Source: Rhodospirillales bacterium
GTDB taxonomy: Bacteria > Pseudomonadota > Alphaproteobacteria > Micavibrionales > Micavibrionaceae
Length of the DNA: 64,000 nt
Reading direction: 5' to 3'
Assembly: GCA_020638365.1 (NCBI GenBank)
Contig: JACKIQ010000001.1
Span: 310,001 to 374,000, forward strand
Position 1 is the first letter of the stretch. Every line of letters begins with the position of its first letter. A model generated the notes under the pieces. The model saw nothing but the letters and a program-made list of their open reading frames with translations. It made no database searches and was not told where the DNA came from. Below, piece after piece: positions 9,328-17,970 of the stretch. A program made the translations under genes and the position numbers.

Positions 9328-9354
9328 TGTAACGATGTGCACCGAATAACGAAC
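9328..9354 (+). promoter_or_regulatory. possible ECF sigma-factor promoter of the buf operon
   Basis: TGTAAC at 9328-9333 is followed after 16 bases by CGAAC at 9350-9354, about 44 bases before the DUF2282 start codon. An AAC-containing -35 element and a CGA-type -10 element at this spacing are the general pattern of ECF-sigma promoters, and Caulobacter bufferin operons are known to be under an ECF factor. The match is by eye only, and no ECF sigma gene is present in the window. Confidence 0.35.
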
Positions 9355-9397
9355 TGCGTATAAGTTAACTTTTTAAAACCAACGCAAGGATAAGTGG

Positions 9398-9715
9398 ATG
9401 ACCAACAAGAAAACGATCAATGTACTTCTGGCCGGCGCTGTCGCCGCCGTTTCCCTCGGGCTTGCCGGGAGCGCCCATGCCGAGGGTGAAAAAGAAAAAT
9501 GCTACGGTGTCGTAAAAGCCGGAAAGAACGATTGCGGCAGCGCGGACAAAGCGCATGGCTGCGCTGGCCTTGCCGCTGTAGACGGCAGCGGTCAGGAATG
9601 GGTCACGTTGCCCAAGGGCGTTTGCGAGAAGCTGGTCAACGGCTCTCTTGAGCCTGTTGCTGCGGGCGCGCCGGCTGAAGAAGCCCCTGCCGAAGAAGGC
9701 GGAGAGGCACACTGA
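9398..9715 (+). CDS. bufA: bufferin precursor peptide, DUF2282 (BufA1-like)
   Basis: The 105-residue precursor has a Sec signal peptide (positively charged start, hydrophobic residues 9-24, cleavage after SAHA at about 28). The mature part has four Cys: Cys35 in EKCYGV, Cys46 in KNDCG, Cys55 in AHGCAG and Cys76 in KGVCEKL. This is the DUF2282 pattern. In bufferins, Cys residues of such peptides are converted to thiooxazoles by the DUF692 enzyme and the product binds copper in the periplasm. A low-complexity Ala/Glu/Pro tail (residues 88-105) follows the core. AAGGA precedes the ATG. It leads a four-gene operon with bufB, bufC and a DoxX gene. Confidence 0.9.
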   Translation: MTNKKTINVLLAGAVAAVSLGLAGSAHAEGEKEKCYGVVKAGKNDCGSADKAHGCAGLAAVDGSGQEWVTLPKGVCEKLVNGSLEPVAAGAPAEEAPAEEGGEAH

Positions 9716-9752
9716 TCCGAGATTTAAATTTTGAACAACGAGGGTGAGCGCT

Positions 9753-10631
9753 ATGGCCGGTTTTTGTTTCAGGCGCTCATCCTCTTTTTCTTTCGATCCT
9801 GTCGGGATCGGTCTTCGTTATCCCTATTATCAGCAGATTCTTGACGAGCGCCCCTCCGTCGGGTGGCTTGAGGTTCATCCCGAGAATTATTTCGGGGGCG
9901 GTCTCCACCGTCATTTTTTAAAAGAGGTCAGCGAACACTACCCGATCAGCCTGCATGCGGTCGGTCTGTCGCTCGGGTCGGTTCATCCGGTCAGTAAGGA
10001 TCATCTAGATAAAATCAGGGACCTGATCGAACTGGTCGATCCAATCGCCGTGTCCGACCACGCTTCGTGGAGTGCCAGCGGGAACGCCCATCTGAACGAT
10101 CTTCTGCCCCTGCCCTATAACAGAGAAACGCTGGATGCGCTGTGCCGGAACATCGACCGGACGCAGGAATATTTGGGATTTTCTATTCTGATCGAAAACC
10201 CCTCGACCTATATCGCCTTCAGGGATAACGAGATGTGCGAAGCCGCGTTTATGAACGAGGCCGCGCGAAAAACAGGATGCGGGCTCTTGCTGGATATCAA
10301 CAATATCTACGTGCAGAGCCGCAACCACGGGCTTGATCCCTTTGAGTATATCGACGTTATCGAAGGGGAAAAGGTCGGAGAAATGCATCTGGCTGGTCAT
10401 ACGGAACGCCCCGCCGGGGACGGGGTGATCGTGGTCGATACGCATAACCGGCCGGTGCGCGACGAGGTATGGGATCTCTATACCCATGCGGTCAGACGGT
10501 TCGGCTGCGTTCCCACGCTTATCGAATGGGATCAGGATTATCCCGCGCTGGAGATTCTTGTCGCCGAAGCCAAGAAGGCCCGGCAGATTCTTCTTAGCAT
10601 GAGCGAAGAGGCAAGTCATGCGGCTGAATGA
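9753..10631 (+). CDS. bufB: DUF692 multinuclear iron enzyme, BufB-like peptide-modifying oxidase
   Basis: DUF692 (MbnB/TglH/BufB) enzymes are TIM barrels with two or three irons that oxidise Cys in a partner peptide. From the ATG at 9753 (AGGG about eight bases upstream; an in-frame GTG at 9744 is less likely) the protein has 292 residues. Expected metal ligands are visible: His68 in LHAVG, Asp102-His103 in SDHASW, Glu148 in IENPSTY, Asp181 and Asn183 in LLDINNIY, His212 and His216 in MHLAGH, Asp229 and His231 in VDTHNR, and Glu258/Asp260 in IEWDQD. It follows bufA by 37 bases and overlaps bufC by 14 bases, so it probably acts on the bufA product with the bufC protein. Confidence 0.93.
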   Translation: MAGFCFRRSSSFSFDPVGIGLRYPYYQQILDERPSVGWLEVHPENYFGGGLHRHFLKEVSEHYPISLHAVGLSLGSVHPVSKDHLDKIRDLIELVDPIAVSDHASWSASGNAHLNDLLPLPYNRETLDALCRNIDRTQEYLGFSILIENPSTYIAFRDNEMCEAAFMNEAARKTGCGLLLDINNIYVQSRNHGLDPFEYIDVIEGEKVGEMHLAGHTERPAGDGVIVVDTHNRPVRDEVWDLYTHAVRRFGCVPTLIEWDQDYPALEILVAEAKKARQILLSMSEEASHAAE

Positions 10632-11400
10632 TTTTCAGAAGCGTTTCAAGGATATTATACTCGATACGCCGGAGGCCCTTGAAGACGTGCCGGAATCTTT
10701 TGCCTCCCTGTTCCATGCGGAGGATATTGCCCTGTCCGAAAGGCTTAAAGTTTATCGCAGCACTATCGTTGGCGGCATCGCGGAAAATCTGTGCAAAACC
10801 TTTCCGCTGCTCGAAGCCCTCGTCGGAAAAGATTTCCTGTTGGACATGGCACGGCGTTTTGTCATGGCGCACCCGCCGGAGAGCGGGTGTCTTAATCTTT
10901 ACGGACGCGGGTTCGACGCTTTCATTCGCAGCTACGCGCCGGCTCACGGGCTGCCCTACCTGCCGGATATGGCTTCGCTTGAGATTGCGATGAACGAGGC
11001 TTACTACGCCGATGACGACGAGGCGCTCACGGCACGGGATCTTGCGGCCTTTCCGCCCGAGGCTCTGGGCGATTTAGTTTTAAAGCCTCGTGAATCCGTC
11101 AGACTTATCCGTTCCTCCTATGCTCTTGACGCCTTGCGTTCTTATTGCCTTGAGCCGGGGGGACAGCCGCCCAACCTTAATAAGAAGACTTATCTCCTGG
11201 TTTTGCGACCATCGCTTGACGTTGCAATCGTCAAACTGGAACACAGCGAGTATTTTTTTCTGGGCTTGCTGGACAACCGGGTTTCGCTGGGAGCGGCTGC
11301 GGCGGAGACCTTGGAACGCTATCACGGCTTTGATTTCACGGTGTTTTTTGAAAAATTTTTGTCTCTGGAAACTTTTAAGGGCCTTCATTCGAACAGCTAG
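10618..11400 (+). CDS. bufC: DUF2063 protein, BufC-like partner of the DUF692 enzyme
   Basis: The 260-residue protein has the DUF2063 N-terminal domain: a helical segment with LSERLKVYRSTIVGGIAENL at about 39-58, then FPLLEALVGKDFLLDMARRF and HPPESGCLNLYG, followed by LPYLPDMASLEIAMNEAYY. In bufferin and related loci this protein binds the precursor and is needed by the DUF692 enzyme for modification. The C-terminal half (residues 140-260) is an alpha/beta domain ending in a hydrophobic region around DFTVFFEKFL. The gene overlaps the end of bufB by 14 bases, which indicates translational coupling. Confidence 0.9.
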   Translation: MRLNDFQKRFKDIILDTPEALEDVPESFASLFHAEDIALSERLKVYRSTIVGGIAENLCKTFPLLEALVGKDFLLDMARRFVMAHPPESGCLNLYGRGFDAFIRSYAPAHGLPYLPDMASLEIAMNEAYYADDDEALTARDLAAFPPEALGDLVLKPRESVRLIRSSYALDALRSYCLEPGGQPPNLNKKTYLLVLRPSLDVAIVKLEHSEYFFLGLLDNRVSLGAAAAETLERYHGFDFTVFFEKFLSLETFKGLHSNS

Positions 11401-11436
11401 ATAGTTTTTATTCTTTTTAAGCAATGGATTTGGCGG

Positions 11437-11913
11437 ATGTTTCTCGTTGGAAAAGCGTACCGATTTTATCGTTTTCTCGTGTCTTTGTCGGAACGTTTTT
11501 TATCTCCTTTACTCGATCTGGCGATCCGGCTGTGGATGGGAAAGATTTTCTTCGTGTCCGGCTGGGGCAAGTTTGCGAACTACCTTAACGGCGACTGGGG
11601 AAGCACGGTTTTCCTGTTCAAGGAGGTGCATCCCCTGCCGGGCGTCGCGCCGGAAGTGGCGGCCGTGCTGGGAACTGGCGGCGAGGTTGTTTTACCCGTC
11701 CTCCTTGCCCTTGGACTGGCAGGGCGAGTGGCGGCGGCGGGGCTGCTGGTTATGACGATGATCATCCAGTTCGTGGTTCCCTCGGATTACGGCCTCATGA
11801 ACGATATGCATTACCTGTGGATGCTGCTTCTGGCGGTTCCCCTGATCAAGGGGCCCGGCACGCTCTCGCTTGATCATCTTCTTATGAAGCTTGTGTTTAA
11901 AAAACGGGCTTGA
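11437..11913 (+). CDS. DoxX-family membrane protein of the buf operon
   Basis: The 158-residue protein has four predicted transmembrane helices and the DoxX pattern: a first helix leading into RLWMGKIFFVSGWGKF at residues 31-46, then GGEVVLPVLLALGLAGRVAA, and a last helix after MNDMHYLWMLLL. DoxX proteins are a common fourth member of bufferin operons. Their role is not established; a link to quinone or redox supply has been proposed for the family. The gene follows bufC by 36 bases and precedes lspA by 27 bases, so read-through into lspA is possible. Confidence 0.85.
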   Translation: MFLVGKAYRFYRFLVSLSERFLSPLLDLAIRLWMGKIFFVSGWGKFANYLNGDWGSTVFLFKEVHPLPGVAPEVAAVLGTGGEVVLPVLLALGLAGRVAAAGLLVMTMIIQFVVPSDYGLMNDMHYLWMLLLAVPLIKGPGTLSLDHLLMKLVFKKRA

Positions 11914-11940
11914 TCGCGCCCGATAAACATTTACCCTTGT

Positions 11941-12729
11941 ATGAAGGCATTCAAGGCTCCCGGTGAAGCGGGAAGCAGGAGACAGGACGTGCTGAACAAG
12001 GGCAAAAAGAAAAAAGAGGAAGAGGTCGATACGCGATCGCCCGAGGAGATACGCAAAGACGAAAAGCGCGCGCGCATCCGTGCCCGAATAAAGGCTTTCG
12101 AACGTGGACAACTCAAGAAGAAACTTAAATATGTTTACCTGGGAATCCTAATCCTGATTCTGGATCAGGTATCCAAGTGGTACATCATGGAACATGTCAT
12201 GCGACCGCTGGCACGCATCCCCGAAAAAGAGCCGCTTGGGTTCTTTGAATGGTTCTTCCTGCCGCCCTATGTGTTTTTTGTCCGGGAGGCGCTCAGGGCA
12301 ACGGATTATCTTAATATCGTTCTGGTCTGGAATACGGGGATCAGCTTCGGCCTGCTGGGAAATTTCAGCGCATACGGCTATATCATCCTGATTATCATCC
12401 AGCTTACGATTATCGCTTTTTTCTGTGTCTGGATGTACGAGGCAAAAATCCGCGATTATATGGTTCCCTATGCGCTGGTTATCGGCGGAGCGCTTGGCAA
12501 TGTCATTGACCGTATCCGGTTTCAGGCGGTTATAGATTTTCTTGATTTTCACTGGGCCGGATACCATTTCTGGGCCTTTAACGTAGCGGATTCCGCGGTT
12601 GTGTGCGGTATTCTCGCAATTATCGTCATCTCTACGGTCAAAACCAAGAAACGCAAGGCCCGATGGCGCGCGCAGGCCAAGGCCCGCAAAAATCAGGTTT
12701 ACCGATACGGCACTACTGGACGCAAATAG
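11941..12729 (+). CDS. lspA: lipoprotein signal peptidase LspA with a basic N-terminal extension
   Basis: LspA cleaves signal peptides of diacylated prolipoproteins in the inner membrane. The catalytic aspartates are present: Asp190 in GNVIDR and Asp217 in FNVADS. The LDQVSK motif of the first helix is at 74-79 and WNTGISFG at 130-137. The 262-residue length is well above the usual 150-180. About 62 residues at the start form a highly charged Lys/Arg/Glu segment (KGKKKKEEEVD and EKRARIRARIKAF) before the first membrane helix. A shorter start has no good candidate before the helix, so the extension seems real. The next gene encodes a lipoprotein, BamF. Confidence 0.95.
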   Translation: MKAFKAPGEAGSRRQDVLNKGKKKKEEEVDTRSPEEIRKDEKRARIRARIKAFERGQLKKKLKYVYLGILILILDQVSKWYIMEHVMRPLARIPEKEPLGFFEWFFLPPYVFFVREALRATDYLNIVLVWNTGISFGLLGNFSAYGYIILIIIQLTIIAFFCVWMYEAKIRDYMVPYALVIGGALGNVIDRIRFQAVIDFLDFHWAGYHFWAFNVADSAVVCGILAIIVISTVKTKKRKARWRAQAKARKNQVYRYGTTGRK

Positions 12730-12804
12730 GGACATGTGTATACTTACGCTCACTGACCGAACAGATTCTTTAACTCTTACCGTTAAACCCTTACGGCGCT
12801 TACC

Positions 12805-13380
12805 ATGAGCAAATGTTTTTTCCTGAATAAACGCAAATTCTCTTTTCCCGCCGCTTTCGTCCTGTCGCTTGCGCTTGCTCCGGTTTTATCCGGGTGCGGG
12901 GGTACGCAAGGAATACGTGATACGCTCGGCCTGACCAGAGAAGCACCTGACGAGTTTTCCGTCGTCCGGCGGGCGCCGCTTGAGATTCCTGAGGGCCTGA
13001 CCGCCGCTTCCCTTCCTCCTCCGCGTCCTGGGGCGCTGCGTCCTCAAGAATCCACGCCCGAGGAAGATGCGCGCGCCATACTGGTCGGTGAAAATGGCAA
13101 GGTCTTTGCAAAAGAAGAGAGCGCCTCGGAAGGCGCTTTGTTAAAAAAGGCCGGAGCCGTCGAGACCGATGAGGGCATCCGGCGCAAGGTCGATGAGGAG
13201 ACAGCGCAGTACAAAGATCGCAATCAACCCGTGATTCAAAAAATCACAGGGATCGTAAAGAAGGAAGAGAACAACTCGGCTACGGTTGTCGATGCCAAGG
13301 CTGAATATGAGCGGCTGAAGAAGAATGCCGCAGAGGGTAAACCTCCTACTGAAGGCGAAACACCTTATATCGACGAGTGA
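12805..13380 (+). CDS. bamF: BamF-type lipoprotein (DUF3035)
   Basis: The 191-residue protein has a lipoprotein signal peptide with lipobox LSGC and Cys31 as the lipidated residue. The mature N-terminus has the DUF3035 signature: IRDTLGLTREAPDEFSVV at 37-54, then RRAPLEIPEGL. In Caulobacter this family is BamF, an accessory subunit of the beta-barrel assembly complex. The remainder is hydrophilic and probably disordered, ending GETPYIDE. Its place between lspA and two M16 peptidase-like genes is a conserved alphaproteobacterial arrangement. It lies 75 bases after lspA. Confidence 0.88.
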   Translation: MSKCFFLNKRKFSFPAAFVLSLALAPVLSGCGGTQGIRDTLGLTREAPDEFSVVRRAPLEIPEGLTAASLPPPRPGALRPQESTPEEDARAILVGENGKVFAKEESASEGALLKKAGAVETDEGIRRKVDEETAQYKDRNQPVIQKITGIVKKEENNSATVVDAKAEYERLKKNAAEGKPPTEGETPYIDE

Positions 13381-13469
13381 TCCGTGCAGTCTGTCCTGAC
13401 TGGTCGTCTGCGTTTTTTAAATGAGTTTTTTATCTGAGTAGTACCTTATCGTTGACCAGAAGAATGACC

Positions 13470-14912
13470 ATGAACCGATACAAGACTGCTTTATCCGCAA
13501 CATTCATTCTTGCTGCATTCTTCCTGTTTTCCTGTCTTCCCGTCTACGCTCGGGACACGCTTAAAGCCGGATCGGAAGACAAGGTCTTCAACGCCAAGAC
13601 ATTTACGCTTGAAAACGGCTTGCAGGTTGTCGTGGTCGAGAATCACAGCGTTCCTGTCGTTACGCAGATGGTCTGGTACCGTGTCGGGGCGGCAGACGAG
13701 ACTGCGGGAAAATCCGGGATTGCGCACTTTTTTGAACATCTGATGTTCAAGGGGCAGGATTATCCGGGGCTGGGCAAAGTCGCGCCCGGCGAGTTTTCAA
13801 AAACCGTCCGCTCTCTGGGCGGAAATGACAATGCCTTTACATCGCAGGATTACACGGCGTATTTCGAGTCGATTTCCTCCAGACATCTTGAGACCGTCAT
13901 GAGCATGGAAGCCGGCCGGATGCGCGGACTACAGCTTCCAAAGGAGCTGATTGACGCGGAGCGCAAAGTCATTCTCGAAGAGCGGCGGCAGAGAATAGAC
14001 AACGATCCGCGGGCGCAGTTTGAAGAGCAACTGGATAGTGCGCTTTTTCCCAATCACCCCTACGGCACTCCGATTATCGGGTGGTTTCACGAGATAGAGG
14101 GGCTGAACTGGGAGGACGCCACCGCTTTCTATAAACTCTGGTACGCACCGAACAACGCTATTCTGATTGTTTCCGGAGACGTTACGGTTGAAGAGGTTCG
14201 AAAGCTGGCGGAAAAAACATTCGGGATTATTCCCCGTACCGATATTCCAAAACGGACACGCACCTTGTCTCCTCCCTTTATTGCGCTTTCAAGCGTCCGC
14301 ATGGCGCATCCGGTCATCAAAGAACAGGTGTTCAAGCGCCAGTACCGGGTTCCCAGCGCACGACAGGATTATAACGAGTCTATGGCTCTTCAGGTACTTG
14401 AGGAGATTATGGACGGGGGTCCGACATCGCGCCTTTACAAGTCGCTGGTCGTGGAGAAAAAAATCGCCAGTTCCATCGGCCTGTCTTACCGCCCCTATTC
14501 GTGGGACGACTCCGTGCTTACGGTCGCCGGGACGGCGATGGACGGCTACACGGCCGAGAAGGTCGAAGAGGCCATAGACGATGAACTCCGCGCCCTTATC
14601 AAGGACGGGGTCGGAGAACAGGAACTCAGGGAGGCAAAGATGCGGCTTCAGGCCGAAGCCATTTTCGCGCGCGACAGCGTTGCCGGGCCTGCCATGGTAA
14701 TCGGCTACACACTGTCGTCCGGTGTTTCGCTTGAGGATGTCGAAAGCTGGCCGCAGAGAATAGAAACCGTTACGGCCAAGGAGGTGCAGGCGGTTGCCGC
14801 GCGGTATCTTGATCCGGAGGCGCCGACGCCGACGCCCTATGTGAACGGGTATCTTTATCCGGCCGCGCCCGCAAGCGGCGAAACGTCCAGCGATCAGGAA
14901 CAAGGAGAATAG
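13470..14912 (+). CDS. M16 zinc metallopeptidase, active subunit, periplasmic
   Basis: From the ATG at 13470 (AGAAGA about eight bases upstream) the protein has 480 residues and a signal peptide ending near VYA. The M16 zinc-binding motif HxxEH is present as HFFEH at 86-90 (His86, Glu89, His90), and the distal Glu ligand is in VILEERRQR. A second, non-catalytic M16 fold half follows. M16B peptidases of this type are exported and degrade or process peptides; the substrate is unknown. A TTG at 13452 would add six residues. The second M16-like gene starts two bases after the stop, so the two products probably form a heterodimer. Confidence 0.93.
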   Translation: MNRYKTALSATFILAAFFLFSCLPVYARDTLKAGSEDKVFNAKTFTLENGLQVVVVENHSVPVVTQMVWYRVGAADETAGKSGIAHFFEHLMFKGQDYPGLGKVAPGEFSKTVRSLGGNDNAFTSQDYTAYFESISSRHLETVMSMEAGRMRGLQLPKELIDAERKVILEERRQRIDNDPRAQFEEQLDSALFPNHPYGTPIIGWFHEIEGLNWEDATAFYKLWYAPNNAILIVSGDVTVEEVRKLAEKTFGIIPRTDIPKRTRTLSPPFIALSSVRMAHPVIKEQVFKRQYRVPSARQDYNESMALQVLEEIMDGGPTSRLYKSLVVEKKIASSIGLSYRPYSWDDSVLTVAGTAMDGYTAEKVEEAIDDELRALIKDGVGEQELREAKMRLQAEAIFARDSVAGPAMVIGYTLSSGVSLEDVESWPQRIETVTAKEVQAVAARYLDPEAPTPTPYVNGYLYPAAPASGETSSDQEQGE

Positions 14913-14914
14913 AC

Positions 14915-16354
14915 ATGAGACGATTCTCTCTTTTGACTGACCTTTATCCTGCTCTCATTCTGCGCCTCGTTTTAGTCCTCTCTTTATGTTTTAGCGCATC
15001 GGCCCTATTTTCCGGTCCGGTTGCGGGAAAGGACGAGGAAGAGAAAACATCTCCCCTTCAAAAGACAAACCAGTTTATCGACATCCAGGAAATTCGCAGT
15101 CCCGGCGGACTGACGGCGTGGCTTGTGGAGGATCACAGCGTTCCTGTTATCGCCATGGCTATCGGCTTCAAGAACGCCGGAAGCAAGATGGATACACCGG
15201 AAAAACAGGGGCTCGCTCAACTGGCGTCCAACACGATGGACGAAGGTGCCGGCGACCTTGACAGTCAGACTTTCCAAGGCGCATTGCAGAATCTTTCCAT
15301 CAGCCTGAGTTTCAGTTCCGGGCGCGACAATTTCGGAGCCAGCCTAAAGACCCTGACGCAGAACAAGGAACGCGCCTTTGAGCTTTTGCATCTGGCTTTG
15401 ACCCGGCCACGTTTCGACCCGGAGCCGGTAGAACGGATGAAGATCGCGAATTTGAGCCGCGTCAAGCGCTCTATGTCTGAGCCGGACTGGATCGCTTCGC
15501 GTATCCAGTTTGACCGCATATTCGAAGGGCATCCCTATGCGCAGAATAGCGGCGGGACTCTTTCGACCTTGCAGGCCCTTACGCCTGACGATCTCCGGAT
15601 TTTCGTCAAGAGGCTGGGGCGAAACAATCTTCAGATCAGCGTCGCGGGCGACATCACGGCAGAAGAGCTTTCGAACGTTCTGGATTCCGTTTTCGGAACA
15701 CTTCCCGAGGCCGCCCTTTCCCAGACAAAACCAACAACACTTGCGAATCCCGGAAAAACCTATTTTTACGAAAAAGACGTTCCACAGACCGTTATCGAGA
15801 TGAGCCAGCCCGGTATCGCGCGCAAGGATCCGGATTACCAGACCGCCCAAGTGATGAACTATGTCCTCGGCGCTTCAGGCTTCGGGTCACGCCTGACCGA
15901 AGAAGTCCGGGAAAAGCGGGGCCTGACTTACGGAATTTACTCCTACTTCATGGATTACGAGGACGCGCATGTTCTCCACGTTTCCACGTCGACGGCAACG
16001 GCGAGCGTTAAAGAGGTTATAGGGCTGATCCGAAGCGAGTGGAGCAAGATGATCGAAGGGGATGTCAGCGAGAAAGAGCTGCAGGATGCGAAAAACTACC
16101 TGATCGGATCGCTTCCGCTTTCGATGACGTCAACCGATAAGACCGCCGGGCTGCTCCTTTCAATACAAATGGACGACCTGCCCATCGACTATCTGGATAA
16201 ACGCCAAAAAGCCATTGAGAAAACAACGATTGCAGATATCCGGCGCGTTGCAGAAAGGATTCTTAACCCTGAGCTGTTTACAACCGTTCTTGTCGGGGAA
16301 AAGCAGGATATCGAAGGGGCGGAGAAAATAGAAAACCTAAAGAATGTTGAATAA
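14915..16354 (+). CDS. M16-like protein, non-catalytic partner, periplasmic
   Basis: The 479-residue protein has an N-terminal export signal (hydrophobic residues 12-32). It is homologous to the preceding M16 peptidase but has lost the zinc site: where HxxEH should occur the sequence reads QGLAQLASNTMDEG (about residues 88-101). The C-terminal M16 domain retains the EKRGLTYGIYSY motif. Heterodimeric M16B enzymes pair an active subunit with such an inactive one that supplies the substrate-binding R/Y pair. AAGGAG precedes the ATG. The gap to the upstream gene is two bases and to pgi two bases. Confidence 0.92.
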   Translation: MRRFSLLTDLYPALILRLVLVLSLCFSASALFSGPVAGKDEEEKTSPLQKTNQFIDIQEIRSPGGLTAWLVEDHSVPVIAMAIGFKNAGSKMDTPEKQGLAQLASNTMDEGAGDLDSQTFQGALQNLSISLSFSSGRDNFGASLKTLTQNKERAFELLHLALTRPRFDPEPVERMKIANLSRVKRSMSEPDWIASRIQFDRIFEGHPYAQNSGGTLSTLQALTPDDLRIFVKRLGRNNLQISVAGDITAEELSNVLDSVFGTLPEAALSQTKPTTLANPGKTYFYEKDVPQTVIEMSQPGIARKDPDYQTAQVMNYVLGASGFGSRLTEEVREKRGLTYGIYSYFMDYEDAHVLHVSTSTATASVKEVIGLIRSEWSKMIEGDVSEKELQDAKNYLIGSLPLSMTSTDKTAGLLLSIQMDDLPIDYLDKRQKAIEKTTIADIRRVAERILNPELFTTVLVGEKQDIEGAEKIENLKNVE

Positions 16355-16356
16355 AT

Positions 16357-17970
16357 ATGATGACTAAACGTGTCGAGTCGCATGACCAGAACTCTCTGCC
16401 CTGCCCCCGCCGGTCTCTTTCTTCCTGGGCCGCACTGGAACGCCTGGCGGAGAACGCGAAGGATTTTTCCATACGGGACGCATTCCGGGATGACCCGAAG
16501 AGGTTTGAAAAGTTTCATTCTCAAAGTTGCGGAATCCTGCTGGATTATTCCAAGCAGCCCATCACATCGGACATCAAGGAAAAGCTTCTTGCCCTGGCCG
16601 AGGATTGCGAACTGGCTGGCTGGCGGTCACGGATGTTCGGAGGCGAGACTATCAACGAATCCGAAAACCGGGCTGTCCTGCACACGGCCTTGCGCAGTCC
16701 GGCAGGTCTTTCGATCAAGGCGGGGGGAGAGGATATTTCGTTAAAAATTCACGCGACGCTCGCGCGTATGAAGGCGTTCAGCGAACATATCCGTCAGGAA
16801 AAGAGGTTCAGGCATATTGTCAATATCGGGATCGGAGGATCCGATCTCGGTTCGCGCATGGCGAACGAAGCGCTCAAGCCTTTCACGGATCGCTTTTTTG
16901 ACATGCATTACGTTTCCAACCTCGATCCTGCACATTTGAGCGAAACCCTGAGAGTTTGCGACCCTTCCAAGACGCTTTTTATCGTGACTTCCAAGACCTT
17001 CACGACGCAGGAAACGATGATGAACGCTCTGCATGCCAAAGCGTGGCTCGATGATGCCCTTGGACCGGAGAGCGTGTGCAGCCATTTTGTCGCCGTAACG
17101 CAGAACGTCAGCAAGGCATCGAAGTTCGGGCTGGACCCCGAGCATATTTTTCCGATGTGGGACTGGGTCGGCGGACGGTATTCGCTTTGGTCCGCCGTCG
17201 GGCTACCGCTTTGCATTTCTATCGGGTTCGATCAGTTCCAGGCGTTTCTGGACGGCGCTCACGAGATGGACAGGCATTTCCTTGACGCTCCGTTTGAGCA
17301 GAATCTTCCTGTCCTTCTGGCCCTTGTCGGGATTTGGAACCGCACCTTCCTTAAGCGCGACATTCTCGCGCTTTTACCCTACAGCCAGCTTCTCGATAAA
17401 TTCCCGGCCTTTATCCAGCAACTGGACATGGAATCAAACGGCAAGAGCGTCGGGAGGGACGGGAGGCCGGTTTCCTATCCTACCGGCCCAATCATTTTCG
17501 GTGAGGCGGGAACCAACGGCCAACACGCGTTCTACCAGCTTTTTCATCAGGGTACGACTATCGTTCCCTGCGAATTTATCGGGATCAAACATTCAGAATA
17601 CGATTATCCCGAGAGCCATAAAACGCTTCTGGCTAATGTCATCGGGCAGACGAAGGCCCTTATGGACGGGCAAAACGACCCGGACGCGCAAAAACAACTC
17701 GACGGCAACCGACCTTCTGTCACGCTTATGCTTGAGCGTCTTGATCCCCGCACCCTGGGTTCTTTAATTGCCCTTTACGAGCACAAGGTTTTCACGCAAG
17801 GTATAGTCTGGAATATCAACAGTTTCGATCAGTGGGGGGTCGAGTTGGGCAAGACGGTTTCCGGACAGGTTCTCAAAAGGATGGAGCTGGCACTGGAGAG
17901 CAAAGGTTCGCTTCAAGGTACCGACTCTTCCACTCAGGCCCTGATTGACGCCGCGCGGAAAGATCAATGA
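16357..17970 (+). CDS. pgi: glucose-6-phosphate isomerase
   Basis: Pgi interconverts glucose-6-phosphate and fructose-6-phosphate in glycolysis and gluconeogenesis. The 537-residue protein carries the family blocks NIGIGGSDLGSRM (around 152), the phosphate-binding SKTFTTQETM (around 209), GGRYSLWSAVGL, the signature EAGTNGQHAFYQLFHQG (around 383) with the catalytic Glu, GIKHSEYD with the catalytic His, and GVELGKTVSGQV with the catalytic Lys. Length is normal. It starts two bases after the second M16 gene and its end overlaps the pentapeptide-repeat gene by four bases, so it is inside an operon. Confidence 0.98.
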   Translation: MMTKRVESHDQNSLPCPRRSLSSWAALERLAENAKDFSIRDAFRDDPKRFEKFHSQSCGILLDYSKQPITSDIKEKLLALAEDCELAGWRSRMFGGETINESENRAVLHTALRSPAGLSIKAGGEDISLKIHATLARMKAFSEHIRQEKRFRHIVNIGIGGSDLGSRMANEALKPFTDRFFDMHYVSNLDPAHLSETLRVCDPSKTLFIVTSKTFTTQETMMNALHAKAWLDDALGPESVCSHFVAVTQNVSKASKFGLDPEHIFPMWDWVGGRYSLWSAVGLPLCISIGFDQFQAFLDGAHEMDRHFLDAPFEQNLPVLLALVGIWNRTFLKRDILALLPYSQLLDKFPAFIQQLDMESNGKSVGRDGRPVSYPTGPIIFGEAGTNGQHAFYQLFHQGTTIVPCEFIGIKHSEYDYPESHKTLLANVIGQTKALMDGQNDPDAQKQLDGNRPSVTLMLERLDPRTLGSLIALYEHKVFTQGIVWNINSFDQWGVELGKTVSGQVLKRMELALESKGSLQGTDSSTQALIDAARKDQ

